Position numbers and translations under genes: made by a program. Source: VRUE01 sp963812335 (lineage in GTDB: Bacteria > Actinomycetota > Thermoleophilia > Solirubrobacterales > 70-9). Taken from it: a stretch of 64,000 nt of DNA. The notes under the pieces were generated by a model. The model ran no database searches. It was given only the letters and a program-made list of their open reading frames with translations, and was not told the DNA's origin. Numbering within the stretch: the stretch's first letter is position 1; each line of letters begins with the position of its first letter. Below are positions 48,875-60,983 of this stretch, piece by piece. The stretch lies in contig CAWEUU010000004.1 of the NCBI GenBank assembly GCA_963812335.1, positions 186,001 to 250,000 on the forward strand, written 5' to 3'.

Positions 48875-49585
48875 TTAGAGGGAGCCCGCGGTGCGGACGG
48901 CGGCGGCCCCGTCGCTGTTCTCGAGCGTGCAGGAGATCCGCGCCTCGGTTGGGCCGGTGGTACGCCAGAAGCTGGCGAAGCCGAGGCGCAGCGGCGCGGC
49001 CGGGCGGCCCTCCGGCAGGCCCCACTGCCACTGCATCGAGCGCGGGTTGTAGGTGTCCCAGCTGACGACGACGCCTTTCAGATCGGTGAAGGTCGGAAAG
49101 GCGTCCTCGAATTCCAGCGAGGCGTATTCGGCGCCCCGGGAGGGGAACCTGATGCCGACGCTGCCCGGCACGTCCTGCTTGGTCAGGTTGTAGTCGCCGC
49201 TGGAGCGGGGGAAGGCCCCGCGGCTGTTCACGGTCCGGCCGAGCTCAGCCCGCGGACCGCCGCGCATCTGGCAGCGCACCCGCGCCTGCCCGACGGCCGA
49301 GCCGGCCTCGATCGTCAGCTCCGCGCTAACGCGGTAGATGCGCTCGGCATTGATGTTGTCTTCGGTCACCCGCAGGCCGGCTTCGCCCAGCCGCATCGAG
49401 CCGCCGCCCGGGATCGCCGCAGGAGGCGAGTCGGGGATCGGCTTCGAGCGGATCCATTCGACTTCGACCGACGACCCGCCGACCGAGTCCGTCGCCAGCA
49501 CAGCAGCCGCAAGCGTCGCAATCAGCCCGACTACGACGACGATGACCGCGCCCCGCGGTGGCCGGGTTTCCGTGATCGAATCCAT
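48875..49585 (-). CDS. Membrane-anchored exported protein of unknown function
   Basis: 236 residues. One N-terminal helix (GAVIVVVVGLIATLAAAVLA) anchors a beta-rich extracellular domain. Two cysteines (ARVRCQMRGG, RISCTLENSD) could form a disulfide. No family recognised. It starts 4 bases before the 3' end of tRNA-Arg on the same strand, so it may be transcribed with that tRNA. Confidence 0.6.
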   Translation of the reverse strand: MDSITETRPPRGAVIVVVVGLIATLAAAVLATDSVGGSSVEVEWIRSKPIPDSPPAAIPGGGSMRLGEAGLRVTEDNINAERIYRVSAELTIEAGSAVGQARVRCQMRGGPRAELGRTVNSRGAFPRSSGDYNLTKQDVPGSVGIRFPSRGAEYASLEFEDAFPTFTDLKGVVVSWDTYNPRSMQWQWGLPEGRPAAPLRLGFASFWRTTGPTEARISCTLENSDGAAAVRTAGSL

Positions 49586-49588
49586 CGA

Positions 49589-49662
49589 CGCGCCCGGCAG
49601 GATTCGAACCTGCGGCCTCTTCCTCCGGAGGGAAGCGCTCTATCCAGCTGAGCTACGGGCGC
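49589..49662 (-). tRNA. tRNA-Arg (CCG)
   Basis: Reading the minus strand: acceptor GCGCCCG/CGGGCGC, D-arm, anticodon stem CTTCC/GGAAG with loop CTCCGGA (anticodon CCG), T-arm GCAGG-TTCGAAT-CCTGC. CCA is not encoded. Divergent from RNase Z. Confidence 0.95.
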
Positions 49663-49689
49663 TCGGCAACCAGCTTATCCTCGCGGGCA

Positions 49690-50658
49690 ATGGATCTCTC
49701 GGTCGCCTTTCTCGGCACGGGTGGCGCTGTGCCTTCGGCGCGGCGCAACACGGCGGGTGTGCTCGTCGCGCGTGGCGGCGAACGGCTGCTGTTCGACTGC
49801 GGCGAGGGGACGCAACGGCAGATGCAGCGCTCGCTGGGACTGGTCCAGGTTGACGCGATCTACTTCACCCACTTCCACGCCGACCACTTTCTCGGCCTGC
49901 CGGGGCTGCTCAAGACCTACGACCTGACCGAGCGCGAGCGGCCGCTGACGATCTACGGGCCGCGCGGGCTGCGTGACCTGATCGCCAGCCTCGGCCGCGT
50001 GGTCGGCCGCGTCAGCTACAAACTCGATCTGGTCGAGATCGAACCCGGCGACGGCGTCCCGCTGGACGGCGCCGAGCTGCGCGCCTTCCCGGTCGAGCAC
50101 AGCGTGCGCGCCAACGGCTACGCGTTGGTCGAGGAGACCCGGCCCGGGCGCTTCGACCTCGAGGCCGCGCAGCGACTCGGCGTGCAGGAAGGGCCGGACT
50201 TCGCCGCCCTGCAGCGGGGCGAGGCCGTGCAGGGAGCCGCCGGGCCGGTCGAGCCCGGCCAGGTGGTGGGAGAGTCGCGAGCCGGGCGCACCGTCGCGAT
50301 CACCGGCGACACCGCCCCCTGTGCAGCGACGGTCGAGGCGGCGCGCGGCGCCGAGCTGCTGATTCACGATGCGAGCTTCTCCGAGGAGGAGGCGCAGCGC
50401 GCGGCCGACACCGGCCACTCGACCGTCGGCCAGGCCGCCGCGGTCGCCCGTGAGGCGGAGGTCGAGCTGCTTGCCCTCGTCCACATCTCCTCGCGCTACC
50501 ACGTCGGCAAAGTGCTGGAGGAGGCGCGCGAGGTCTTCAAGCCCACCCTCGCCCCGCGGGACTTTGACCTGATCGAGATTCCCTTCCCTGAGCGCGGCGA
50601 GCCCGAGCTGATCGCCAACGGCACCCGCGAGCGCGGCGAGCCCCAGCCGGTCGAGTAG
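49690..50658 (+). CDS. rnz: Ribonuclease Z
   Basis: 322 residues of the MBL fold. It trims the 3' ends of tRNAs, which fits the absence of encoded CCA in all three tRNAs here. Motifs: LGTGGAVPSARRN, THFHADHFLGLPGL (His61, His63, Asp65, His66), TGDTAPC and HISSRYH. The ATG has TATCCT eight bases upstream and no ribosome site, so it may be leaderless. Convergent with the hydrolase gene, one base apart. Confidence 0.94.
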   Translation: MDLSVAFLGTGGAVPSARRNTAGVLVARGGERLLFDCGEGTQRQMQRSLGLVQVDAIYFTHFHADHFLGLPGLLKTYDLTERERPLTIYGPRGLRDLIASLGRVVGRVSYKLDLVEIEPGDGVPLDGAELRAFPVEHSVRANGYALVEETRPGRFDLEAAQRLGVQEGPDFAALQRGEAVQGAAGPVEPGQVVGESRAGRTVAITGDTAPCAATVEAARGAELLIHDASFSEEEAQRAADTGHSTVGQAAAVAREAEVELLALVHISSRYHVGKVLEEAREVFKPTLAPRDFDLIEIPFPERGEPELIANGTRERGEPQPVE

Positions 50659-50659
50659 C

Positions 50660-51526
50660 TCAGACGGCGGCCAGCGAAGCGACGGCCTGGGCGATGGCCG
50701 GGGCCTGGTCCTCTTGGAGGAAGTGCTTGGCGGGGAGCAGCGCCTCGTTTTCGACCCGCAGCGCCCGCTTGACCTCTTCGCGCCGGTCGGAGCCGAGAGC
50801 GGGGTCCTTGTCACCCCAGACGACCTGGGCCGGATAGCTCCGCCCGGCGAGGCCGTCGAAGAAGAAGCGCTCCTTGGTCTCGCTCAACTCGAAGCCGCGC
50901 ATGATCTTGAGGAAGGCATCGCCGTTGTCGCCGCGGCGCAGCAGCTCGACGTGGGCCAGCACGTCGACCCGCGGCACCGCGGCCCGGTCGGCGATCCCCT
51001 GCAGGTAGAAGAGCTCGCTGAAGAGCAGCTTGGGCGTGGCGCGCAGCCAGACCTCGCCGAGGCCGCGGATCGAGAACGGGTGCATCGACCAGGGGCGGTG
51101 GAAGGTGGCGGCGTTGACCAGCGTGTTGAGCGCGGTCAGCGAGAGCACCCGGTCCGGATTGCGGATCGCCCACTCGAACCCGACCGGCCCGCCGATGTCG
51201 TGCACGACCAGATGACAGCGCTCGATCCCAAGCGCATCGATCGCCTCACCCGTCCACTGCGCCAACCCCGACCAGCTGTAGTCGAAGTCAGCGGGCCTGT
51301 CGGCGAGCCCGAGCCCGGGAAAGTCAAACGCAACCCCCCGCAGCCCCCGATCCGCCAGCTCCGGCACCACCTTCCGGTAGAGGAACGAGCTGACCGGCAC
51401 CCCATGCAGGCAAACCACGGGATCCCCATCGCCCTGGTCGAGCACGAAGCTCTCCACGCCACCGGCCTCGAAGCGTCGTCCTTTTGCCTCGTGACGCGAG
51501 ATCTCGTTCGCAACGTCCGCCTTCAC
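50660..51526 (-). CDS. Haloalkane-dehalogenase-like alpha/beta hydrolase
   Basis: 288 residues. Oxyanion motif CLHGVPVSSFLYRKV, nucleophile Asp110 in VVHDIGGPVGFEW, acid in VVWGDKDPALG and base His268 in LPAKHFLQED. An aspartate nucleophile with a lid domain is the haloalkane dehalogenase/epoxide hydrolase arrangement. The Gly-Gly after the nucleophile replaces the usual Trp-Gly of dehalogenases, so halide-binding residues and substrate are uncertain. Confidence 0.85.
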   Translation of the reverse strand: MKADVANEISRHEAKGRRFEAGGVESFVLDQGDGDPVVCLHGVPVSSFLYRKVVPELADRGLRGVAFDFPGLGLADRPADFDYSWSGLAQWTGEAIDALGIERCHLVVHDIGGPVGFEWAIRNPDRVLSLTALNTLVNAATFHRPWSMHPFSIRGLGEVWLRATPKLLFSELFYLQGIADRAAVPRVDVLAHVELLRRGDNGDAFLKIMRGFELSETKERFFFDGLAGRSYPAQVVWGDKDPALGSDRREEVKRALRVENEALLPAKHFLQEDQAPAIAQAVASLAAV

Positions 51527-51577
51527 GCCGACAGCCTCGCATGAATCGTCGCCACCCGCTGCTACTCTGAGCGCCGT

Positions 51578-51608
51578 CCTTTAACCCGGTCCAGAGAGGC
51601 CAGGAAGG
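51578..51608 (+). promoter_or_regulatory. PyrR-binding RNA hairpin in the pyr operon leader
   Basis: GGTCCAGAGAGGCC (51588-51601) matches the PyrR binding-loop consensus: stem GG-CC/GG-CC with a bulged T and AGAGA loop. The lower stem CCTT/AAGG takes in the AAGGAG ribosome site of pyrR (51605-51610). UMP/UTP-loaded PyrR would therefore block translation. No terminator follows, so control is translational. TACTCT (51563-51568) may be the -10 box. Confidence 0.8.
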
Positions 51609-51618
51609 AGCAAATCGA

Positions 51619-52173
51619 GTGAGTGAGCAGGTCGTGCTCGAGCACGACGACCTGAGGCGGACGCTGCGGCGGATCGCCCATGAGATCGCCGAGGCCAATC
51701 CCGAGCCCGAGCGCCTCGCGATCGTCGGCATCCACACCCGCGGCGTCTTCCTCGCCCGCCGCCTGCACGCCCTGGTCGGCGAGTTGACCGCCGCCGAGAC
51801 GCCGATCGGCGACCTCGACATCTCCTTCTACCGCGACGACGTCGGCGCCCAGTCGCCGGCGACGCAGCCCGTCGTCCACGCCTCCCACATCGACTTCGAC
51901 CTCACCGGCCGCACCGTCGTCCTCGTCGACGACGTGCTCTTCACCGGCCGCACCGTGCGCGCCGCGGTCGACGCCCTCTTCGACTACGGCCGCCCGCAGC
52001 GCGTCCAGCTCGCCGTGCTCTGCGACCGCGGCCACCGCGAGCTGCCGATCCGGCCCGACTACGTCGGCAAGAACCTGCCGACCGCGCGCGGCCAGCGGGT
52101 CAACGTGCGGCTCGAGGAGAGCGACGAGGTCGACCAGGTGACGATCTCCGAGCCGGTGGAGGTGACTGCATGA
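51619..52173 (+). CDS. pyrR: Pyrimidine operon regulator PyrR
   Basis: 184 residues of the phosphoribosyltransferase fold. PRPP loop VVLVDDVLFTGRTVRAAVD, plus IVGIHTRGVFLARRL and RIAHEIAEAN at the start. It is an RNA-binding regulator with residual uracil phosphoribosyltransferase activity. GTG 51619 is 8 bases after AAGGAG, which sits within its own binding hairpin. The stop overlaps the pyrB ATG (ATGA). Confidence 0.96.
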   Translation: MSEQVVLEHDDLRRTLRRIAHEIAEANPEPERLAIVGIHTRGVFLARRLHALVGELTAAETPIGDLDISFYRDDVGAQSPATQPVVHASHIDFDLTGRTVVLVDDVLFTGRTVRAAVDALFDYGRPQRVQLAVLCDRGHRELPIRPDYVGKNLPTARGQRVNVRLEESDEVDQVTISEPVEVTA

Positions 52174-53132
52174 GGCACCTGCTGGCGATCGACGACCTGC
52201 GGCGCGAGGAGATCGAGGCGATCCTCGACCGCGCCGAGAGCTTCGCCGAGGTCGGCCGCCGCGACATCAAGAAGGTGCCGACCCTGCGCGGCCGCACCGT
52301 GGTCAGCCTCTTCTACGAGTCGAGCACCCGCACCAGCGCCTCCTTCGAGCTCGCCGCCAAGCGCCTCTCTGCCGACCTCGTCTCGCTCAAGGCGGCCGGC
52401 TCCTCGGTCGACAAGGGCGAGTCGCTGAAGGACACATGCGCGACCCTCTCCGCCTATGACCCGGCGGCGATCGTGATCCGCCATCCCTATGCCGGCGCCG
52501 CCCAGCTCGTCGCCGGCTGGAGCGAGGCAGCCGTCGTCAACGCCGGCGACGGCAAGCACGAGCACCCAAGCCAGGCGCTGCTCGACCTATTCACTCTGCG
52601 CCGCCGCCTCGACAGCCTCGACGGGGCCAAGATCTGGATCGTCGGTGATGTGCTCCACAGCCGCGTCGCCCGCTCCAACCTGATCGCCTTCAAGGCGATG
52701 GGCGCCGAGGTCACGGTCTGCGGGCCGCCGGCGCTGATTCCGCGCGGAATCGAGCAGCTTGGCTGCACGGTCGAGCTTTCGCTCGACCGGCTCGGCGAGG
52801 CCGATGTGGTCTACGCCCTGCGCCTGCAGCAGGAGCGCATGCGCGAGAGCTTCGTGCCCTCGCTGCGCGAGTACGCGACCCACTTCCAGATCGACTCGCG
52901 CCGGCTCGGCCCGCGGCAGCTGCTGATGCACCCCGGCCCCGTCAACCGTGGGGTCGAGCTCTCCGGCGAGGTGATCGACTCGCCGCAGTCGCTGATGACC
53001 GAGCAGGTTGCCTCTGGCCTGGTCGTGCGGATGGCGATCCTCTACGAGCTGCTCGCCGCCGGTCCCGAGCGCCCGAGCAGCACCGAGGGCGAGCCGGCCC
53101 AGGACCCGACCCCGATCGGACATCCGGCGTGA
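52170..53132 (+). CDS. pyrB: Aspartate carbamoyltransferase catalytic subunit
   Basis: 320 residues. It joins carbamoyl phosphate and aspartate, the first committed step of UMP synthesis. FYESSTRTSASFELA (carbamoyl phosphate loop), AGDGKHEHPSQALLDLFTL and MHPGPVNRGVEL are diagnostic. No regulatory pyrI gene is next to it. Overlaps pyrR and pyrC by four bases each. Confidence 0.97.
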   Translation: MRHLLAIDDLRREEIEAILDRAESFAEVGRRDIKKVPTLRGRTVVSLFYESSTRTSASFELAAKRLSADLVSLKAAGSSVDKGESLKDTCATLSAYDPAAIVIRHPYAGAAQLVAGWSEAAVVNAGDGKHEHPSQALLDLFTLRRRLDSLDGAKIWIVGDVLHSRVARSNLIAFKAMGAEVTVCGPPALIPRGIEQLGCTVELSLDRLGEADVVYALRLQQERMRESFVPSLREYATHFQIDSRRLGPRQLLMHPGPVNRGVELSGEVIDSPQSLMTEQVASGLVVRMAILYELLAAGPERPSSTEGEPAQDPTPIGHPA

Positions 53133-54475
53133 GCTTGGCCGAGACGCTCGACATGCGCCCCGGTGAGGGCGCCAACCTGGTTCTGCGCGGCGCTACCGTG
53201 CTCGACCCGGTCGCCGGCGTGGAAGGCGTCCACGACGTCGTCGTCCGCGACGGCGAGATTGCCGAGCTGGCGACGCCCGGGGCCGACCTCGACGGGCTGG
53301 AAGAGATCGACGCCGAGGGGCTGCATGCCTTTCCCGCCTTCTTCGACCCGCATGTGCACCTGCGCACGCCGGGCCAGGAGCACAAGGAGGACATCGAGAC
53401 CGGCAGCCGATCGGCCGCGGCCGGCGGCTACTGCGGAATCGTCGCGATGGCCAACACCGAGCCGCCGGTCAGCACCCCAGCCGACGTCGAGGCGCTGCGC
53501 GAGGCCGCGCGCGAGGGCGCCTCGATCCCGACCGGCTTCCTCGCCACCGTCACCCGCGGAATGGAGGGCGAGGAGTTGACCGAGATGGTCGCGATCCGCA
53601 AGGCCGGCGCGCTCGGCTTCAGCGACGACGGACTGCCGATCCGCAGCGCCCGCATGCTGCGGCGGGCCCTGCAGTACCAGCGCCTCTGCGGCGGCACGAT
53701 CGCTCTGCATGAGGAGGACCCGGAGCTCTCCGGCGACGGCGTTATGCACGAGGGGTCGGTCTCGGCTGCGCTCGGCCTCGCGGGCATCCCTTCGGTTTCG
53801 GAGTCGACGATGATCGCCCGCGACGCCGCCCTCGCCCGCTATGAGGAGGCACGGATCCACGTCCAGCACCTCTCTGCCGAGGAGTCGGTCGAGGCGGTTC
53901 GCGCCGCCAAGGCCGCAGGCGTGCAGATCAGCTGCGAGGCCAGCCCGCACCACCTCTGCCTCAGCGACGAGGCGGTGCGCAGCCTCGATCCGCGCCGACA
54001 CAAGATGAACCCGCCGCTGCGCTCCGAGGCCGATCGCCAGGCGCTGATCGAGGGCCTGCGCGAGGGCACGATCGATTGCGTGGCCACCGACCACGCCCCA
54101 CACGCGGCGGAGGAAAAGGAGGTTCCCTTCGAGCAGGCGGCGATGGGCGTGACGGGGCTGGAGACCGCGTTCGCCACTCTGCACACCGAGCTCGTCCTGC
54201 CCGGAACACTGGCTCTCGCCCTCTTGCTCGAGCGCATGGCGGGCGGCGCCGCGCCCTTTGGAATCGAGCGCCCCAGACTGGCGCCGGGCAGCGAGGCCAA
54301 TATCGCTCTCTGCGATCTCGGCGCCGAGTGGACCGTTGGCGAGGAGGGCTACGAGAGCCGTTCGGAGAACTCCTGGTGCGCCGGGCGCAAGCTGACCGGG
54401 CGGGTGCTGATGACGCTCGCCGGCGGCCAGGTCGCCTACCGACTGCGCAGCTTTTCCCTCGGGGTGGCGGCGTGA
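53129..54475 (+). CDS. pyrC: Dihydroorotase
   Basis: 448 residues, class I dihydroorotase of the amidohydrolase fold. Zinc ligands: His75 and His77 in DPHVHLRTPG, later His in QHLSAEESV and SPHHLCLSD, and Asp in ATDHAPHAAEEK. The GTG start overlaps pyrB (GTGA) and the stop overlaps carA (GTGA). Confidence 0.96.
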   Translation: MSLAETLDMRPGEGANLVLRGATVLDPVAGVEGVHDVVVRDGEIAELATPGADLDGLEEIDAEGLHAFPAFFDPHVHLRTPGQEHKEDIETGSRSAAAGGYCGIVAMANTEPPVSTPADVEALREAAREGASIPTGFLATVTRGMEGEELTEMVAIRKAGALGFSDDGLPIRSARMLRRALQYQRLCGGTIALHEEDPELSGDGVMHEGSVSAALGLAGIPSVSESTMIARDAALARYEEARIHVQHLSAEESVEAVRAAKAAGVQISCEASPHHLCLSDEAVRSLDPRRHKMNPPLRSEADRQALIEGLREGTIDCVATDHAPHAAEEKEVPFEQAAMGVTGLETAFATLHTELVLPGTLALALLLERMAGGAAPFGIERPRLAPGSEANIALCDLGAEWTVGEEGYESRSENSWCAGRKLTGRVLMTLAGGQVAYRLRSFSLGVAA

Positions 54476-55584
54476 ACCCCGGCTACCTCCTGCTCGAGGA
54501 CGGCACCCGCTACGAGGGGGTCGCCTGCGGCCACGACGGCGAGATAACCGGCGAGGTGGTGTTCAACACGGCGATGACCGGCTATCAGGAGTCGGTGACC
54601 GACCCCTCCTACGCCGGGCAGATCATTGTCTTCACCTACCCGCTGATCGGCAATTACGGCGTCTCCGCCGCGGCGATGGAGTCCGAAACGGTCCACGCCC
54701 GGGGGGTCGTCATGCGCGATCCGAAGAACGGCGAGGACGCCGCCACCGCCGAGGGCGGTTGGCTCGACTGGCTCGGCGATCGCGGTGTGCCGGGCATCGG
54801 CGGCGTCGACACGCGTGCCCTCGTCCGCCAGATTCGCGACCGTGGCGCGATGCGTGGCGGCATCTTCAGCGTCGCGACCGCCGAGGACGAGGCGCGCGAA
54901 CGGGTCGCGGCCGAGCCGCGCATGGACGGCACGGACCTCGCCCGCACCGTCACCCCGCCCGAGCCGGTCCGCTTCGAGGGCGGCGGCCCGCACGTGGTCG
55001 GGATCGACACGGGTATCAAGCTCAACATCGTGCGCGAGCTGCGTGCCCGCGACTGCCACCTGACTCTGCTGCCCTGCACCTCCTCCGCCGAGCAGGTGCT
55101 CGCCGAGGATCCCGACGTCGTCTTCCTCGCCAACGGCCCCGGCGATCCTGGCGCGCTCGGCTACGTCGTTGACACCGTGCGCGAGCTGGTCGGCCAGAAG
55201 CCCATGTTTGGGATCTGCCTCGGCCACCAGCTGCTCTGCCGCGCGGTCGGCCTCGAGACCTTCAAGCTGCCCTTCGGCCACCGCGGCGCCAACCACCCGG
55301 TCAAGGATCTAGCGGTCGGGCGGATCGAGATCACCTCGCAAAACCACGGCTTCGCCGTGCAGGGCCCCGGCGGCGAGCCCAGGATCGAGACCGACGAGCC
55401 GGTCCGTTGGGAGACCGACTTCGGTGCCGCCGAACTTTCCCACCTCAACCTCTACGACCGCACGGTCGAGGGTCTGGTGCTGAAGGACGTCGCCGCGGCG
55501 ACCGTCCAGTACCACCCGGAGGCCGGCCCCGGCCCGCACGACGCTCGCCACCTCTTCGACTCCTTCCTCGAGCTGGCCCTATGA
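54472..55584 (+). CDS. carA: Carbamoyl-phosphate synthase small subunit
   Basis: 370 residues. The glutaminase part has the triad Cys in GICLGHQLLC and His/Glu in TVQYHPEAGPGPHD; the N-terminal domain begins GYLLLEDGTRYEGVACG. It passes ammonia to CarB. GTG 54472 was chosen for the GTGA overlap with pyrC; it is followed by a 23-codon frame that bridges to carB. Confidence 0.97.
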   Translation: MNPGYLLLEDGTRYEGVACGHDGEITGEVVFNTAMTGYQESVTDPSYAGQIIVFTYPLIGNYGVSAAAMESETVHARGVVMRDPKNGEDAATAEGGWLDWLGDRGVPGIGGVDTRALVRQIRDRGAMRGGIFSVATAEDEARERVAAEPRMDGTDLARTVTPPEPVRFEGGGPHVVGIDTGIKLNIVRELRARDCHLTLLPCTSSAEQVLAEDPDVVFLANGPGDPGALGYVVDTVRELVGQKPMFGICLGHQLLCRAVGLETFKLPFGHRGANHPVKDLAVGRIEITSQNHGFAVQGPGGEPRIETDEPVRWETDFGAAELSHLNLYDRTVEGLVLKDVAAATVQYHPEAGPGPHDARHLFDSFLELAL

Positions 55585-55644
55585 GCGGAGCCGAGGGAGC
55601 ATCCATATCTGGTTACCTGCGACCGGAGCGAAGCGAATTTCCTG

Positions 55645-55652
<8 letters not shown>
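55581..55652 (+). CDS. Possible 23-residue coupling peptide between carA and carB
   Basis: An ATG overlapping the carA stop (ATGA) opens a 23-codon frame (MSGAEGASISGYLRPERSEF plus three residues) that terminates 8 bases inside carB. carB itself lacks a good ribosome site. The frame could carry ribosomes to carB; equally it may be chance. The 60-base gap is unusual in an operon where all other junctions overlap. Confidence 0.35.
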
Positions 55653-58738
<3,086 letters not shown>

Positions 58739-58746
<8 letters not shown>

Positions 58747-60517
58747 GCCGGCAGTCGCCCCCTTCGGGCGCCGTGCTTGCGAAGTGACCCAGAACCGTGC
58801 CACGGGTGGCTACAAGCTCTTCTCCCTCCTCGACGAGGAAGGCCCTGAGCCCCAACCCGGCCAGTTCTACATGCTCGCCAGCGGGTCCCACTGGCAACAG
58901 CGCGACGGCCGCCCCTTCCTGCCGCGCGCCTTCTCGGTAGCGGAAGTCGGACCCGCAGCAAGCGGGCTCACGCTCGACTTCCTGATCGAGGGAGTCGGCC
59001 CGGGCACCGATCGGCTCTGCGAGCTCGAGCAGGGGGAGAGGGTGTGGCTCAACGGCCCGCTCGGCAACGGCTTCTCGACCCCCAAACAGCTTTCTGCCGA
59101 CGCCGCGGGCGCGATCCTCGTCGGCGGCGGCATCGGCATCGCCCCGCTGGCGATCTGGCGCAAGCAGCTTGCAGCCAAGAACATCCCCGCCCGCATCCTC
59201 CTCGGCTTCCGCGACGAGGCCCACTCCGGCGGCCTAGACGAGCTCTTCTCCTGCTGCGAGGTCGGGCTGGCAAGTGACGACGGCCATGTGGGCCATCACG
59301 GCCGCGTCACCGACCTGCTTTCGCAGATGCTCGTCGGCGACGACGCAAAATCAGCAGCCGTCTACGCCTGTGGCCCCCCACCGATGCTCGACGCAGTGCA
59401 AGCCCTCTGTGAAACCCAGAAGGTCCCCCACCAGCTGGCCATGGAGTCCCCGATGGCCTGCGGCTACGGCGCCTGCTACGGCTGCGCGGTGCCAAAGGGG
59501 GACGGCACCTATTTACGCCTGTGCGTCGACGGCCCGGTGGTAGGTCCCGGAAGCGAGGCGTCGGGGGTCCCCCGGAGAGAACTTGTGAGCAGTGCGGAAA
59601 AGCGCCCCCAACCACGTCCCAGCGCGGGTTCCCGCAGGGGGACCCCCGACGCCTCGCCCACCGAGTTCTGCGGTCTGGAGCTGGGGAGCCCGGTCATCAA
59701 CGCGTCGGGCACGTTCGATGCGATTGCCGCGCGGCGCGTCTATGGGGATGAGCTGCTGGCCGAGTTTCCGTTTGCGGCGTTCGTGTCCAAGACGATCACG
59801 CTTGAGGCGCGGGTCGGAAATGAGCCCCAAAGGATCTGGGAGACCCCGGCCGGGATGATTAACTCGATCGGCCTGCCGAACAAGGGGCTGGAGGGGTTCA
59901 TGGCCGAGGATCTGCCGGAATTGGGAGAGCTGCAGGTTCCCTTGATCGTCTCCGTGATGGCAACGGGACACGAGGACTTCGGCCGCATGGTCAGCGCACT
60001 GGACACCCGCGAGGAGGTGGCTGCCTTCGAGCTCAATGTGTCCTGCCCCAACGTGCACTCCGGCCTGATCGTCGGCGAGCAGCCGACCGAGACGGTGGCG
60101 CTGGTGGAACACCTGCGCCCACTGACGTCGAAGCCGCTGATCGTGAAGCTGACGCCGAACGTCGCCGAGCCGGCGGCGGTGGCCGTCGCAGCGGAGGAGG
60201 GTGGGGCCGATGCGGTGTCGCTGATCAACACGATGAAGGCGGCGGCGATCGATCCGGCGACGGGAACGCCGGGAATCGGAGTGGGGCAGGGCGGTCTCTC
60301 GGGTCCGGCGATCAGGCCGGTCGCGGTCGGGCAGGTTCGCGAGGTTGCGGCGGCGGTTTCCCTGCCGATCGTCGGCATGGGCGGGATCGGTTGTGGCGAT
60401 GATGCGGCCGAGATGCTGGCCGCCGGGGCGACGCTCGTCGCGGTCGGGACGGAGAGCTTTCGCGACCCGAAAGCGGGCAGCCGCATTGCCGCAGAGCTTG
60501 CTGAGCGTTCCCCCTAG
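58739..60517 (+). CDS. pyrKD: Fused dihydroorotate dehydrogenase: electron-transfer (PyrK) plus catalytic (PyrD) subunit
   Basis: 592 residues. Residues 1-270 are PyrK: FAD region YMLASGSHWQQRDGRPFLPR, NAD region AILVGGGIGIAPLAIWRKQL and a 2Fe-2S cluster with Cys241, Cys246, Cys249 and Cys262. Residues ~307-592 are class 1B PyrD: INASGTFDA, MINSIGLPNKGLEGF, ELNVSCPNVHSG (catalytic Cys), KLTPNVAEPAAV, SLINTMKA and GMGGIGCGDDA. The two are normally separate proteins. The linker (273-306) is encoded by a 103-base palindrome. The complex uses NAD+ as acceptor. pyrF does not follow, so OMP decarboxylase must be elsewhere. Confidence 0.93.
59554..59656. repeat. Perfect 20-bp inverted repeat at the PyrK-PyrD junction
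   Basis: The arm at 59554-59573 (CGAGGCGTCGGGGGTCCCCC) is exactly complementary to 59637-59656; the 63-base loop is in frame and without stop. It codes for the linker between the two enzymes. Confidence 0.9.
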
Positions 60518-60572
60518 CCTCAACCTACACTCGAGGTCTAGGTGAATTTGGCGAAAAACCCGCCGGCCGGCC

Positions 60573-60600
60573 TTGCGCCTCCCTGAGCCGCGGCTATACT
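60573..60600 (+). promoter_or_regulatory. Promoter of mihF
   Basis: TTGCGC (60573-60578) and TATACT (60595-60600) with 16-base spacing. Transcription would start near 60607, leaving a leader of only a few bases before ATG 60611. Confidence 0.6.
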
Positions 60601-60610
60601 CGCCGCCCAG

Positions 60611-60943
60611 ATGGTGCCCCCAGTCAAGACCTCTGCCGCGGCCCCCGAGAGGTCGCTGGACCAGCGCATGGACGCTCTCAAGCGGGCAAATGACATTCGC
60701 ACCTCCCGCGCCAAGCTAAAGAAGGACCTCAAAGCGGGCAAGGCGAGCATTCACACGCTGCTGCTCGACCCACCGGAGTACGTGCAGACCGCCAAGGTCT
60801 TCGACATGCTGCTCGCGGTCCCCAAGTACGGCCGGGTCAAGACCAACCGCATCCTCAACCAGTGCAGGATCTCGCCGTCGAAGACGATCGGCGGCCTCTC
60901 GGAGCGTCAGCGCGCAGAGCTCGTCTCCCAGTTGCGCCGCTAG
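60611..60943 (+). CDS. mihF: Actinobacterial integration host factor mIHF
   Basis: 110 residues. DNA-bending nucleoid protein found in actinobacteria. The C-terminal helix-two-turn-helix reads LLAVPKYGRVKTNRILNQC then ISPSKTIGGLSERQRAELV. The N-terminal helix is basic (RTSRAKLKKDLKAGK). The usual actinobacterial order carAB-(pyrF)-mihF-gmk-rpoZ-coaBC is kept apart from pyrF. Own promoter just upstream. Confidence 0.93.
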   Translation: MVPPVKTSAAAPERSLDQRMDALKRANDIRTSRAKLKKDLKAGKASIHTLLLDPPEYVQTAKVFDMLLAVPKYGRVKTNRILNQCRISPSKTIGGLSERQRAELVSQLRR

Positions 60944-60983
60944 CGAAGCCGACCGGCGCAGCGGTCAGTATCTCCGGCCGTCA

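Noticed and set aside
49589..49662. tRNA-like sequence on the plus strand before RNase Z
   Set aside because: The cloverleaf with invariant T-loop TTCGAAT and a usable anticodon is only formed on the minus strand (tRNA-Arg).
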